From: Bordetella parapertussis
GTDB lineage: Bacteria > Pseudomonadota > Gammaproteobacteria > Burkholderiales > SG8-41
Direction of reading: 5' to 3'
DNA length: 40,761 nucleotides
Assembly: GCA_945865805.1 (NCBI GenBank)
Contig: CAMBGJ010000005.1
Location: 1-40,761, forward strand
The notes below the pieces were generated by a model that was not told the DNA's origin, did not search any database, and was given only the letters and a program-made list of their open reading frames with translations. The position numbers were made by a program, and so were the translations under genes. This document shows, piece by piece, positions 24,339 to 32,922 of this stretch (position 1 is the stretch's first letter; every line of letters begins with the position of its first letter).

Positions 24339-24354
24339 CCCCGGCGGCATAATT

Positions 24355-24385
24355 GTAAGTATTTGTTTTAATTGATAATTTTCAA
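24355..24385 (+). repeat. AT-rich dispersed repeat, copy E
   Basis: The sequence GTAAGTATTTGTTTTAATTG followed by ATAATTTTCAA closely matches the AT-rich element. It lies 17 bp behind the stop codon of the gamma-glutamyltransferase gene, in the gap shared with the convergent EamA transporter gene. Confidence 0.75.
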
Positions 24386-24410
24386 CTGTTTGGGCGCTGT
24401 GAAACCAACC

Positions 24411-24486
24411 CTTCACCGCACAAGCGCAAAGAACCCCGGCAGAGGAAAGCCGTTCTCTGCGCAATCTCTGCGCCTCTGCGGTGAAG
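24411..24486. repeat. Imperfect inverted repeat between convergent genes
   Basis: The left end CTTCACCGCACAAGCGCAAA and the right end (CTGCGCCTCTGCGGTGAAG) are inverted copies with a few mismatches. This is the common CCGCAGAGGCGCAGAG type of intergenic repeat. Between two convergent genes it may act as a bidirectional terminator. Confidence 0.7.
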
Positions 24487-24521
24487 GTCTTTAAAGCGGC
24501 GGAACAGTTACCGAAACTTTT

Positions 24522-25418
24522 TTAATTTCGCTCGGCCTGCGTCGCAATGCGTATGCCGACCAGCACCAGCACTGCGCCAGCTATCGCGACCGCGCTCAAC
24601 ACCTCGCCCAACAGCACCCACGCAAACAGGCCGGCCATCACCGGCTGCAGCAACAAACCGACCGAAGACAGTGTCGCGGGCAAATGCGCCAACGCGTAGG
24701 CGATCAGGCTTTGCCCGGCGACGTGCGAAACCACGGCCAGCCCCAGCAGCTTGGCCCAGCCGGTGTGCGTGGCCGGAAAAAACACTTCGCCTGACAGTAA
24801 TGCCAGCGGCAGCAAAATCGCTGCGGTCACCAAACTGCTCACCGCCATGATGCGCGCGGTGCCGATGCTGCCGCGCAGCTTTTTCACCGTTAATTGATAG
24901 GCGGCATAAAACATCGCGGTGACCACGCCGAGCGCGTCGCCGAGCAACGCGTGCCCGCTGGTGTGCGAGAAATCGCCGCCGACCATCAACATCACGCCGG
25001 TGAGAGAGGCCGCGAGTCCGGCGAGGAACATGGCCGTGGGCTTGGTGCGCCAGAATAGCCACGCCGCGAGCGTGACGAAAATCGGCGCAAGATTCGCCAG
25101 CAACACCGCGTTCGCCACCGAGGTCAGCACGATCGACCAATGCCACACCGCCAGATCGCCAGCAAAGAAAAAGCCCGCCGCGAACAGCAGTCGGCGTGGA
25201 TTGTCTTGTGCAGGCGCGCTGTCGCGCCGCGTAGTCACCCACGCCCATACCCACAAAAACGGCAACGCCAGAAATACCCGCCAGAACGCGGTGGACACCG
25301 GCCCCGCTTCGCTGACTTTGACCCACAGCGCGGAAGTGCCGATGCAGGCGGCACCCGCAAACAGCGCCAGCAATGCCAGCGTGCGAGCGCGGGCATCGCC
25401 AGCGTCCGCGTCACCCAC
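24522..25418 (-). CDS. EamA/DMT family transporter
   Basis: A 298-aa integral membrane protein of the drug/metabolite transporter superfamily, with about ten hydrophobic segments in two EamA repeats. Examples are LALLALFAGAACIGTSALWV, VSTAFWRVFLALPFLWVWAW, VANAVLLANLAPIFVTLAAW, and in the second half SHVAGQSLIAYALAHLPATL and AVAIAGAVLVLVGIRI. Such proteins export amino acids, nucleotides or other metabolites. I place the start at GTG 25418, overlapping the end of the SnoaL-like gene (GTGGGTGA), because upstream residues do not look like this family; the frame is open to 25523. It is the third gene of an operon with an enoyl-CoA hydratase and a SnoaL-like protein. The substrate is unknown. Confidence 0.88.
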   Translation of the reverse strand: MGDADAGDARARTLALLALFAGAACIGTSALWVKVSEAGPVSTAFWRVFLALPFLWVWAWVTTRRDSAPAQDNPRRLLFAAGFFFAGDLAVWHWSIVLTSVANAVLLANLAPIFVTLAAWLFWRTKPTAMFLAGLAASLTGVMLMVGGDFSHTSGHALLGDALGVVTAMFYAAYQLTVKKLRGSIGTARIMAVSSLVTAAILLPLALLSGEVFFPATHTGWAKLLGLAVVSHVAGQSLIAYALAHLPATLSSVGLLLQPVMAGLFAWVLLGEVLSAVAIAGAVLVLVGIRIATQAERN

Positions 25419-25806
25419 CAGCCAGACCGGCGGCGATCTGTTTCCAGTAACTGTCCTTGCGCGCGATTTTGCCGTCGCGGATGACATAGATGTCGCAGCC
25501 GCGCGCATCCAGCGTCCGGCCATCGGCGTAGCGGCCGGTGGCGCGATAGGTGCCGATCACGCGATCACCTGCGTAAATCAGCTCGGTTTCAGAAAACCGC
25601 ATTTCGGGGATTTCCTTCGCGCGCGCTGCCATGGTGGCGGCGACGGCTTCGCGTCCGCGCACCACTTTGCCGTGCGGCGCATCGGGGCCGACGGCGAGTA
25701 TCCATTCGAAATCATCGGTCACGCAGGCCATCACAGCATGGGCGTCGCCGCTGTTAAAGCCCTTGCCGAGTTTTTTCAACAGCGCCAATGCAACATTATT
25801 ACTCAT
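25411..25806 (-). CDS. SnoaL-like (NTF2 superfamily) protein
   Basis: A 131-aa protein of the SnoaL/ketosteroid isomerase-like fold. It has an N-terminal helix pair (LKKLGKGFNSGDAHAVMACV), the strand TDDFEWILAVG and the C-terminal CDIYVIRDGKIARKDSYWKQ, a typical NTF2-like ending. Members are isomerases, hydratases, lyases or non-catalytic binding proteins, so no reaction can be assigned. I chose the ATG at 25806 with GGGAG about 9 nt upstream; the open frame reaches further back only through the hydratase gene. It begins 4 bp after the stop codon of that gene and overlaps the start of the EamA gene. Confidence 0.87.
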   Translation of the reverse strand: MSNNVALALLKKLGKGFNSGDAHAVMACVTDDFEWILAVGPDAPHGKVVRGREAVAATMAARAKEIPEMRFSETELIYAGDRVIGTYRATGRYADGRTLDARGCDIYVIRDGKIARKDSYWKQIAAGLAGG

Positions 25807-25810
25807 AGTG

Positions 25811-26593
25811 TTATCTCCCGGTGAACCTGGCCTTGCGTTTCTCGATGAACGCGGCCATACCTTCCTTCTGATCCTGCGACGAAAACAGCAATTGATTCGC
25901 CTTGGTTTCCAGCGCGAGGCCTGTGTCGAGCGAGGCATCCATGCCGCGCAGCACGCATTCCTTGATTTGCTCCACTGCCAGCGGTGAGAGTTCCGCGATC
26001 TGTTGCGCCATGGCGATGGCGCGTTTTTCCACCTCGGCGTCCGCGACGATTTCGCTCACCAGCCCCATCTTGCCAGCGTCTTGCGCACTGATGAAATCAC
26101 CGGTGAGCAGATAACGCATGGCCTTGTGTTTACCCACCGCGCGCGGCAGGCGCTGCGTGCCGCCACCGCCGGGGACGATGCCGATTTTAACTTCGGGCTG
26201 GCCAAAGCGCGCGCCCTCGCCCGCGATGATGATGTCGCACGTCATCGCCAGCTCACAACCGCCACCCAGTGCAAAACCATTCACTGCCGCGATCACCGGC
26301 TTCGGGCACGCCGCGATGGTGCGCCACAGTTTGTGCGTGCCGCGCAGCAGCATCTCGATGGCACCTGCGCCCGCCATCTCTTTGATATCCGCACCCGCGG
26401 CAAAGGCTTTGTCATTGCCGGTGAGCACGATGCAACGTATGGCCGCATCCCCGCTCATCTCGGTCAAGTGTTTCGCCAGCAGTTTGCGCACTTCAAGATT
26501 GAGCGCGTTACGTGCATCGGGACGGTTGATGCGGATAAGGCCCACGCCCTCGGCAGGGCGCTCGGTTAGCACTACAGGTGAGGGTGCGGTCAT
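25811..26593 (-). CDS. Enoyl-CoA hydratase
   Basis: A 260-aa crotonase-fold enoyl-CoA hydratase with both catalytic glutamates: Glu114 in FALGGGCELAMTCDI and Glu134 in ARFGQPEVKIGIVPGGGG. Other blocks are RINRPDARNALN, FAAGADIKEMAG and TQRLPRAVGKHKAMRYLLTG. It hydrates trans-2-enoyl-CoA to 3-hydroxyacyl-CoA in beta-oxidation or a related acyl-CoA pathway. It is the first gene of a three-gene operon with a SnoaL-like protein and an EamA transporter. The start ATG has only a weak AAGAA site. It is more canonical than the second crotonase of the window (12570-13343), which lacks one Glu. Confidence 0.93.
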   Translation of the reverse strand: MTAPSPVVLTERPAEGVGLIRINRPDARNALNLEVRKLLAKHLTEMSGDAAIRCIVLTGNDKAFAAGADIKEMAGAGAIEMLLRGTHKLWRTIAACPKPVIAAVNGFALGGGCELAMTCDIIIAGEGARFGQPEVKIGIVPGGGGTQRLPRAVGKHKAMRYLLTGDFISAQDAGKMGLVSEIVADAEVEKRAIAMAQQIAELSPLAVEQIKECVLRGMDASLDTGLALETKANQLLFSSQDQKEGMAAFIEKRKARFTGR

Positions 26594-26947
26594 CGATTCT
26601 TGTTGTGAATGAAAAGTGGCGGATCGTTGCGGGAAGTCAAAGAATACTCGTTTGCTCTGTACCAGCCAACGGGCGGGGCAGTAGTGACGGTTAACGATCA
26701 GAATTATGTAAGTTATTGTTTTTAACGATATATTTAACTTTCGTCATGCCTGTCGATCTTCGGAAGGCTGCGTTCATTTTACGGACTCATCGCGTACCGC
26801 ACACGTACTTCGCAAATCGCCGCGCCCTGTGCCATAGTCTCGAAATCAGCAACACAACGGCATCCACTATCTGGTAGCGACGTAGTAACTTCAACCACCA
26901 TCCGTCGGCCGCTATCCCGCCGGTAACCCACCACAGGAGAAAGCGCT
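26594..26947. other. Intergenic region between divergent genes, containing an AT-rich repeat
   Basis: About 350 bp between the divergent enoyl-CoA hydratase and deacylase genes. It should hold both promoters, but no clear -35/-10 pair was recognised. An AT-rich repeat copy lies at 26708-26738. A short open frame on the minus strand (26779-26991) overlaps the deacylase start and shows no family features. The ribosome binding site of the deacylase gene (AGGAG) lies at about 26935-26939. Confidence 0.5.
26708..26738 (+). repeat. AT-rich dispersed repeat, copy F
   Basis: The sequence GTAAGTTATTGTTTTTAACG followed by ATATATTTAAC is a diverged copy of the AT-rich element. It lies about 210 bp upstream of the deacylase gene and 115 bp upstream of the oppositely oriented hydratase gene. 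Confidence 0.6.
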
Positions 26948-28669
26948 ATGTACGATCTCGTCATTCGCAACGGCACTATTGTCGACGGCACGGGTCTGCC
27001 GCGTTATCGCGCCGACGTCGCCATTCAGGGTAATCGCATCGCTGCCATTGGGCGCACGCTGCCGGAAAAAGGCAAACAGGAAATCGACGCCACCGGGCAG
27101 GTGGTGACGCCGGGCTTTATTGACGGTCACACGCACATGGACGCGCAGGTGTTCTGGGATCCGATCGGCAGTTGCTCGTGCTGGCATGGCGTGACTACGG
27201 TGGTGATGGGCAACTGCGGCTTTACGCTGGCGCCTGGCAAGGAAGCGCAACGCGATATGGTGCTGTCCAACATCATCCGCGCAGAAGATATTTCCGCCGA
27301 TGCGATGGCCGCTGCCATCGACTGGAAGTGGACCACCTTCCGCGATTACATGAACGTGGTGGACGCGCTGCCGAAGTCGATCAACTACGCCGCCAACATC
27401 GGCCACTCAGCGCTGCGCACGTATGTGATGAACGAGCGCGCGTTCGACGCGAAAGCGACCGTCACAAACGATGATCTCGCGGCAATGGAACATGAATTGA
27501 TGGATGCGCTGGATGCTGGCGCGATCGGCTTTACCACCTCGCGCTCCAACGCACACAAGCTGCCGGAGCCGGACAATCGCCCGGTCGCCTCCTACAACGC
27601 CTCGTGGGCAGAAATGGAGCAACTGGTGTGCGCCATGGGCAAAACCGGCCGTGGCATTTTTGAATTGGCGCGCGAACGCGACGCGCGTTCGCCCGACCCC
27701 GCAGTGCGCAAGGCGGTGAATGACAAGTTGACTGATCTGGCGGTAAAAAGCGGCGCGCCGACGACCTTCGGCATGCCCGGCGGCAGCCTGGGCGCGCAAG
27801 ACGCCATCACCATGCTCGACACCACCGCCGCGCGCGGCGGACGCATGTTCGGTCAAACGCACACGCGCGGCGTGTCGCATGTGCTGTCATTCCGCGGACG
27901 CCTGCAGTTTGATGATCTTGCCGAGTGGAAAGAAGTGCGCAACCTGCCGTTCGAGGATCAGCGCGTGGCGTTCAGCGACCCGGAGCGCAAAAAGCGCCTG
28001 ATCGAAGCCACCAAGACCGGCATCTACCGCACCGGCGGTGGCGAGCCGCGCAAGCCCAATTTCGACAATATGTATGTGGTGCAAAGCGCCGTGTCGAAGA
28101 ACCCCACCGTGGCGCAACTCGCCGCGCAGCGTGGCGTTGAGCCGGTGGAGCTGATGATCAACCTGGCGCTGGAAACCAATTTCGATCAACTGTTCCAGCA
28201 GTTTGACACCAGCACCGTGCCCAAGGACGAAGCCGAAGCCCTGGCCACGCTGCGTCACCCGCGCACGGTGATGACGTTCTCCGATTCCGGTGCGCACGTG
28301 AGCCTGATCATGGATTCGTCGATCCACACGCACCTCCTGGCCTATTGGGTGCGCGAGCGTGGCGCGTTCACGCTGGAAGAAGGCGTGAAAATGATTACGC
28401 TGACGCCCGCGATGGCCTGGGGCTTCAACGACCGCGGCATCATCCGTCAGGGCGCGATCGCTGACATCAACGTGTTCAACCCCGACACCATCGCCCCGGA
28501 AGTACCCACCATCGCCAACGATCTGCCCACCGGCGCGCGGCGCCTGAAGCAGAAGTCGAAAGGCCTCAACGCCACCATCCTCGGCGGCAAAGTGACCTTC
28601 CGCAACGGCGAACACATGGGCGTGTTGCCGGGCAAGTTGCTGCGCTCGACGGCGGCTGGGGTGGTTTAG
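26948..28669 (+). CDS. N-acyl-D-amino-acid deacylase (D-aminoacylase) family amidohydrolase
   Basis: A 573-aa amidohydrolase. The N terminus MYDLVIRNGTIVDGTGLPRY leads to the metal motif GFIDGHTHMDAQ (His61-x-His63-x-Asp65). The Cys of VVMGNCGFTLAP (Cys90) corresponds to the zinc-bridging Cys of D-aminoacylases, and the catalytic Asp lies in VMTFSDSGAHVSL. The C-terminal GAIADINVFNPDT closes the small beta domain. The enzyme hydrolyses N-acyl groups from D-amino acids or related amides. Length fits the longer family members. The ribosome binding site AGGAG lies 8 nt before the ATG. A cupin gene follows after 126 bp that include a hairpin repeat. Confidence 0.9.
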   Translation: MYDLVIRNGTIVDGTGLPRYRADVAIQGNRIAAIGRTLPEKGKQEIDATGQVVTPGFIDGHTHMDAQVFWDPIGSCSCWHGVTTVVMGNCGFTLAPGKEAQRDMVLSNIIRAEDISADAMAAAIDWKWTTFRDYMNVVDALPKSINYAANIGHSALRTYVMNERAFDAKATVTNDDLAAMEHELMDALDAGAIGFTTSRSNAHKLPEPDNRPVASYNASWAEMEQLVCAMGKTGRGIFELARERDARSPDPAVRKAVNDKLTDLAVKSGAPTTFGMPGGSLGAQDAITMLDTTAARGGRMFGQTHTRGVSHVLSFRGRLQFDDLAEWKEVRNLPFEDQRVAFSDPERKKRLIEATKTGIYRTGGGEPRKPNFDNMYVVQSAVSKNPTVAQLAAQRGVEPVELMINLALETNFDQLFQQFDTSTVPKDEAEALATLRHPRTVMTFSDSGAHVSLIMDSSIHTHLLAYWVRERGAFTLEEGVKMITLTPAMAWGFNDRGIIRQGAIADINVFNPDTIAPEVPTIANDLPTGARRLKQKSKGLNATILGGKVTFRNGEHMGVLPGKLLRSTAAGVV

Positions 28670-28684
28670 TTTTAAAAAACGTTT

Positions 28685-28759
28685 GCCACAGATGGCACAA
28701 AGAATACAGAGGGTGATACTTGCCTGCAAGTTCTCTGTGAACTCTGTGTCCTCTGTGGC
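28685..28759. repeat. Imperfect inverted repeat (GCCACAGA type)
   Basis: The arms GCCACAGATGGCACAAAG... (28685-28711) and its imperfect complement ending CTCTGTGTCCTCTGTGGC (28733-28759) flank a 21-bp centre. The GCCACAGAG...CTCTGTGGC type of intergenic repeat is common in many bacteria. It lies behind the deacylase gene and could serve as a terminator. Confidence 0.7.
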
Positions 28760-28795
28760 TAAAAACGAGTTTGACGTTTGGTCATCGGAGAAAAA

Positions 28796-29221
28796 ATGTC
28801 GCCACTGAATATCATCAAGGCCGGCGCGGTCAAGACACAAAACATCCGCGGCTTGCCTGCGGCTGCGGGGCAGATCGCGCGCATCGTCGCCACCGAGCAT
28901 TTCTTTTTTAACGTCGACGAAATCGCACCGGGGCACAGCCCGCACCATTGGCACCGGCACGATCACTACGTGCACGAAGGCGTGAAGGTCGAGTATCCGC
29001 CGGAGTTCGAGGAAATTTACTACGTGCTAAGCGGCACGGGCGTCATCCAGTGGAAAACCGAATCCGGCGAGATGAAGGAACAGGCCGTGGGCCCCGGTGA
29101 CACCATGCATATGCCACCGGGCGTGATCGAGCATCAGTTGTTGAACAACGGCACGGAGAATATTCGTATTGCCGTAGTGGGCGTACCACCGCCAAAAAGG
29201 ACGCCGGTAAAGCCGGTGTAG
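28796..29221 (+). CDS. Cupin domain protein
   Basis: A 141-aa single-domain cupin. The first cupin motif region reads SPHHWHRHDHYVHEGVKVEY followed by PPEFEEIYYVLSGTGVIQWK, with several His and a Glu that can bind a metal. The second motif is GPGDTMHMPPGVIEHQLLNN. No signal peptide. The reaction is unknown: cupins include isomerases, dioxygenases and non-catalytic sensors. I chose the ATG at 28796 with GGAGA upstream. It is the second gene on this strand after the deacylase and converges with a methyltransferase gene. Confidence 0.88.
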   Translation: MSPLNIIKAGAVKTQNIRGLPAAAGQIARIVATEHFFFNVDEIAPGHSPHHWHRHDHYVHEGVKVEYPPEFEEIYYVLSGTGVIQWKTESGEMKEQAVGPGDTMHMPPGVIEHQLLNNGTENIRIAVVGVPPPKRTPVKPV

Positions 29222-29310
29222 CGAACGGCAGGTGCTGTGGGGCGAACGGCCGGTGCCGTGGGCGGATTTTTTATTCGTTGCGCCCCGGCATGCAAAACCC
29301 GCCGCGTTGG

Positions 29311-30525
29311 CTACCCCTTAACCGCCAATCTCCAGAGAGAAGTAATCTCTGCCGCGCGCGCCACATGCAGCGGGTCTGCCGCGTCAAATACGCGCGCATG
29401 GCGGGGCTTGATGTCGATTTTGCCCACCACCGCCAGGCCCGCCTTGTCGATCAGCGCCAGCAAGTCCTCGCGCGTGCGCAGGCCCAGGTGCTCGGCGATG
29501 TCCGACAGGATCAACCAGCCCTGTCCGCCGGGCGTCAGGTGGGCCGCGAGGCCATCGAGAAAGCCGCGCAGCATGCGGCTTTCAAAATCGTAGACTGCGC
29601 CCTCCAGCGGTGTGGCGGGCCGCGCGGGTATCCACGGCGGGTTGCACACGATGAGCGGGGCGCGGCCCGCCGTTGCTACATCTGGAAATAGATCGGCTTC
29701 CACCACATCCACCGTTTCGCCGAGCGACAGGCGTTGGATGTTGTCGCGCGCGCACGCCAGCGCACGCGTATCGTGCTCGGTGGCGATCACTCGCTCGACA
29801 CCACGGCGCGCAAGCACCAGTGCCAGCACACCGGTGCCGGTGCCAATATCAAACGCCAGCGGCGGCAAACCGATGGTTGGGAAAGGCGTCTCGGCCACCA
29901 GTTGCACATACTCGCTGCGCACCGGGGCAAACACGCCGTAGTGCGGGAAAACACGCGATCCGAGCGCGCGCACTTCCACGCCTTTCTTTTGCCACTCATG
30001 CGCGCCGATGATGCCGAGCAGCTCGCGCAACGAGGCGACGTAAGGTTCGGGCGCGGCACCGTAGGCGGCCTCGCAGGCCTCTTGCACATCGGGCGCGCGT
30101 CGCAACGGTATGCCGTGCCCGGTGTCGAAAGGGATCAGCAACATGCCCAACGTGCGGGCGCGCTGCGATTTGGCGAGACGAAAGCGGTTGAAGATTTCAA
30201 TTTTCGAAACCTCTACCGCATCTTTAGGTTTGCGCGGGCGGCGTTTTTCCTGATCCGCGCGCCGCGCCAGCGCCTGCAAAAACAGCTTCGCATTCTGAAA
30301 ATCACCGCGCCACAGCATGGCGGTGCCTTCACACGCCAGCCGGTACGCCAGATCGGCTTTCATGGTGTCGTCGATCAGCACCACGCGTTTGGGCGGCGGC
30401 AACCCGGCTTCGGAACACCAGCCCACGGCGGCCAGGCCGTCTATGGTGCGCAGCGCCGAAAACGGATGCTGGATCAGCGCGCCGTTTTCGTCTTGTGCTT
30501 CGAGTGTGGTGGGTGGTGTGGACAC
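29311..30525 (-). CDS. Class I SAM-dependent methyltransferase (HemK/RsmC-like)
   Basis: A 404-aa methyltransferase. The SAM-binding motif I is FDIGTGTGVLALVLARRG (residues 225-242), an acidic motif II follows (VIATEHDTRALACARDN), and the catalytic NPPW (295-298, in LIVCNPPWIPARP) is of the type used by amino-group methyltransferases such as PrmC/HemK and RsmC. The first 200 residues form an unrecognised N-terminal region with a basic stretch KRRPRKPKDAVEVSKIEIFN. The substrate may be a protein glutamine or an RNA base; this cannot be decided. The gene is alone on its strand, between the cupin gene and the second MmgE/PrpD gene. No strong ribosome binding site is seen. Confidence 0.85.
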   Translation of the reverse strand: MSTPPTTLEAQDENGALIQHPFSALRTIDGLAAVGWCSEAGLPPPKRVVLIDDTMKADLAYRLACEGTAMLWRGDFQNAKLFLQALARRADQEKRRPRKPKDAVEVSKIEIFNRFRLAKSQRARTLGMLLIPFDTGHGIPLRRAPDVQEACEAAYGAAPEPYVASLRELLGIIGAHEWQKKGVEVRALGSRVFPHYGVFAPVRSEYVQLVAETPFPTIGLPPLAFDIGTGTGVLALVLARRGVERVIATEHDTRALACARDNIQRLSLGETVDVVEADLFPDVATAGRAPLIVCNPPWIPARPATPLEGAVYDFESRMLRGFLDGLAAHLTPGGQGWLILSDIAEHLGLRTREDLLALIDKAGLAVVGKIDIKPRHARVFDAADPLHVARAAEITSLWRLAVKG

Positions 30526-30616
30526 AGTGGCCCCTGCGGAATCGAGTGGTGACGCTTATACGCGGTTACGGAGGTGCGGTCGAGGATGTTTGCGCAGGAG
30601 CGGCACTACGACTACC

Positions 30617-30642
30617 GTCGTTCCCGCGCAGGCGGGAATGAC
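30617..30642. repeat. dRS3-like palindromic repeat, copy 2
   Basis: GTCGTTCCCGC and GCGGGAATGAC flank the loop GCAG. The inverted repeat has one imperfect pair and matches the centre of the copy at 20774-20807. It lies in the 208-bp gap between the methyltransferase gene and the MmgE/PrpD gene. Confidence 0.75.
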
Positions 30643-30733
30643 AGGGGAAATATTGTGCGGTGCTGGACTACCGTTGGGTAGCTCACGATAGCTGATGAAT
30701 AGGTTGTTTCACCGGTTTCCCAGAAACCTTGTG

Positions 30734-32128
30734 TCAAGCCGTCAACAAACCCCGCAACTGCCGCGCATCCTGCAATTTCTCGATCTCCCATACCGCATCA
30801 CACAACTTACGCGCCCGCGCTTTACCGAGGATCGGCGCCATCAGGTGAAAACATTTTTCATCGACCTGCGCGCGGGTCATCGGGTTTTGCGCGGTGCCGA
30901 GTACGGCTTTGACGTGGATGGTGAGTTCGCGGCCATCTTTTAACTTTAGCGACAGACGGCATTGGCGCGCGGGCATGGCAGCGGCCATTTCGTCGTCGCC
31001 CAGCAGTTTGACTTTGCTGCGCATGGCCAGCACCTTGGGGTTTTTCATGCGTTTTTCGTCGTGCGCGGATTCAAATGTGACGATGCCGTCGAGCAGCATC
31101 ACCGCGCACATATGCTGCATGCAGATGTCGGGCATGTGGCGGTTGTCGGTGGTGTTGGCGCCTTGGTGCGCGACGCGAACCGTGAGGCTTTCGACTTGCT
31201 CGGCCTTCACGTTGTTGGTGCGGATCAGTTCCAACAGGCCGTCGAGCGGCGCCTGTATCGGCGAGCCCACCGACCAGCGTTTGATGTTGGTGCGCATGAC
31301 TTCATAACGGGAGCCGAGTTCTTCAATCAGGCGTTCCGGTATCGGCGGCTTGCCGATGCGGCGTTCTTCGTTATACGCATGAAAAAAATTGCGCTCGCCG
31401 GACAGCGCATCCTCCACGCCGGTAAAGCCGTGCGACACCATCGCCGCGGCAGCTGTGCCATTGCGCGCGGGCATACCGCCGAAGTCGAAGGCTTTTTCGA
31501 TGTGTTCTTCATCGCGCATCCAGCAACTCACGCCCGAGGCCTGCTGCACGGTGTACGACAGCAGCCAGCGGCATTGATCGTAATTGAGTTTGGCCAGCGA
31601 CCCTGCAGCCGCCGCTGCACCGAACATCGGGCCGAAAGTGTGGGTGGAGTGCCCGGCCTCGCGAAAATCATGCGCGTGCAGACTCAGCGACAAGCGACTA
31701 CCCACGTCGTACCCCAGCGCCACCGCACGCAGCAGTTGCGTGCCGTTGGCGCGCTCGCGCTCGGCCATCGCCAGCGCCGCAGGCACTACGCCACAGCCGG
31801 GATGCGTGAGCGATGGCGCGTGCGAATCGTCGGTTTCATCCGCGTGCGCCAGCATGCCGTTGGCGAGCGCGGCGTGTTCAGCAGTGGTGACAAACTTGCT
31901 GCCGATCACCACCGATTGCTTCGTGCCACCCAGCGTTTTGATGTACGAAATCGCTGCGCGGCCCGGTGGCAGGCGCGAGCCGGAAACCATTGCCGCGAGG
32001 GTGTCGAGCAAATGATGCTTGGTGCGCTCGGCGACGTTTTTCGGCAGCGGCTTTTTGGCAGCTTGTGCGATGTACGTCGCCAGCGTTTTCATCACGGGGG
32101 AAATTTCGGCGGCAGATTTTTTGGCCAT
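30734..32128 (-). CDS. MmgE/PrpD family protein
   Basis: A 464-aa member of the MmgE/PrpD family, paralogous to the one at 16442-17800. Blocks: NVAERTKHHLLDTLAAMVSG, ALANGMLAHADETDDSHAPS, THPGCGVVPAALAMAERERA, HSTHTFGPMFGAAAAAGSLA and CWMRDEEHIEKAFDFGGMPA. The last block shows that this copy belongs to a different branch from the first, in which that region reads KPLHGGHAADAG. A dehydratase or decarboxylase acting on an organic acid is likely but unproven. The gene is monocistronic. Its ATG at 32128 has only a weak GAGAA site, and an AT-rich repeat variant lies just upstream. Confidence 0.92.
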   Translation of the reverse strand: MAKKSAAEISPVMKTLATYIAQAAKKPLPKNVAERTKHHLLDTLAAMVSGSRLPPGRAAISYIKTLGGTKQSVVIGSKFVTTAEHAALANGMLAHADETDDSHAPSLTHPGCGVVPAALAMAERERANGTQLLRAVALGYDVGSRLSLSLHAHDFREAGHSTHTFGPMFGAAAAAGSLAKLNYDQCRWLLSYTVQQASGVSCWMRDEEHIEKAFDFGGMPARNGTAAAAMVSHGFTGVEDALSGERNFFHAYNEERRIGKPPIPERLIEELGSRYEVMRTNIKRWSVGSPIQAPLDGLLELIRTNNVKAEQVESLTVRVAHQGANTTDNRHMPDICMQHMCAVMLLDGIVTFESAHDEKRMKNPKVLAMRSKVKLLGDDEMAAAMPARQCRLSLKLKDGRELTIHVKAVLGTAQNPMTRAQVDEKCFHLMAPILGKARARKLCDAVWEIEKLQDARQLRGLLTA

Positions 32129-32136
32129 GGCGTTCT

Positions 32137-32170
32137 CAAAAAATAGTTGTTTAAAATCAAATGCTTATGG
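32137..32170 (-). repeat. AT-rich dispersed repeat, copy I (diverged)
   Basis: Read on the minus strand, ATAAGCATTTGATTTTAAAC followed by AACTATTTTTT resembles the AT-rich element in its first half and in its final T run. It lies immediately upstream of the MmgE/PrpD start codon in the same orientation. This is the weakest of the copies listed. Confidence 0.4.
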
Positions 32171-32427
32171 AGGTCTCTGTACCAGGCGCTTGCGCTACGC
32201 GGAGGCTGGGTCGTGACGTCATGCACCGGCAGTTTATCTTGCACGCCCTGCAATTGCACCACACGCTTTACTTCATAGCCCAGGCACGGCCTACCGGCGT
32301 ACACGAGCCGCTCGCCTGATGCCTGTCAGGCCGACGAGCGCGTGTTTCTCGCCGTCTCGCTGACCGGGTGCCACGGGCGTGAGCGTGCCCGTGCGGTAAA
32401 ATGCCGCTTTGCGTGAAGGAACCAGCG
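32171..32427. other. Intergenic region upstream of purE
   Basis: About 260 bp between the divergent MmgE/PrpD and purE genes. Short open frames on the minus strand (32092-32304 and 32268-32450) have no family features. The region should contain the promoter of the purine operon. I see no convincing PurR-type operator or riboswitch. Confidence 0.4.
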
Positions 32428-32922
32428 GTGAGCAAACCCCTAGTCGGCATCGTGATGGGCAGTCAAAGTGACTGGGATGTGATGCAACATGCCGTCAATA
32501 TGGTCAAGCAGTTCGGCGTACCGTTCGAGGCCCAGGTGGTGTCCGCGCATCGCACGCCCGATCTGCTCTATGCCTACGCGGAAGGGGCCGCCGCGCGGGG
32601 TTTGAAGTGCATCATCGCCGGTGCGGGCGGTTCGGCGCATTTGCCGGGCATGCTGGCAGCCAAAACCATCGTGCCGGTGCTGGGCGTGCCGGTCACCTCA
32701 CGCGCGCTGCGCGGGCTCGATTCGCTGTTGTCGATCGTGCAAATGCCCAAGGGCGTGCCGGTGGCCACTTTTGCCATCGGCGAGGCCGGTGCGGCCAACG
32801 CAGGTTTGTTTGCGGTGGCCATGCTGGCGCGGGAGAGTACGGCTCTGGAGAAAAAGCTCGCCGCGTTCCGCCGTCGGCAAACCGTGGCGGTGCGGGCCAT
32901 GAAACTGCCCGTAAAGAAATGA
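32428..32922 (+). CDS. purE: N5-carboxyaminoimidazole ribonucleotide mutase
   Basis: A 164-aa class I PurE. It moves the carboxyl group of N5-CAIR to C4 to give CAIR in de novo purine synthesis. Signature blocks are [73 protein letters not shown] and [16 protein letters not shown] chose GTG 32428 because AAGGA lies upstream at a suitable distance and the protein then begins as usual for the family; an ATG at 32401 in the same frame is an alternative. The stop overlaps the purK start (ATGA). Confidence 0.95.
   Translation: MSKPLVGIVMGSQSDWDVMQHAVNMVKQFGVPFEAQVVSAHRTPDLLYAYAEGAAARGLKCIIAGAGGSAHLPGMLAAKTIVPVLGVPVTSRALRGLDSLLSIVQMPKGVPVATFAIGEAGAANAGLFAVAMLARESTALEKKLAAFRRRQTVAVRAMKLPVKK

Noticed and set aside
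27887-28975. A 362-codon open frame opposite the deacylase gene
   Set aside because: It overlaps a well-supported amidohydrolase and has the composition of an antisense frame.
32171-32427. Decayed gene upstream of purE on the minus strand
   Set aside because: Short frames read protein-like strings but match nothing recognisable and are interrupted; there is not enough evidence.
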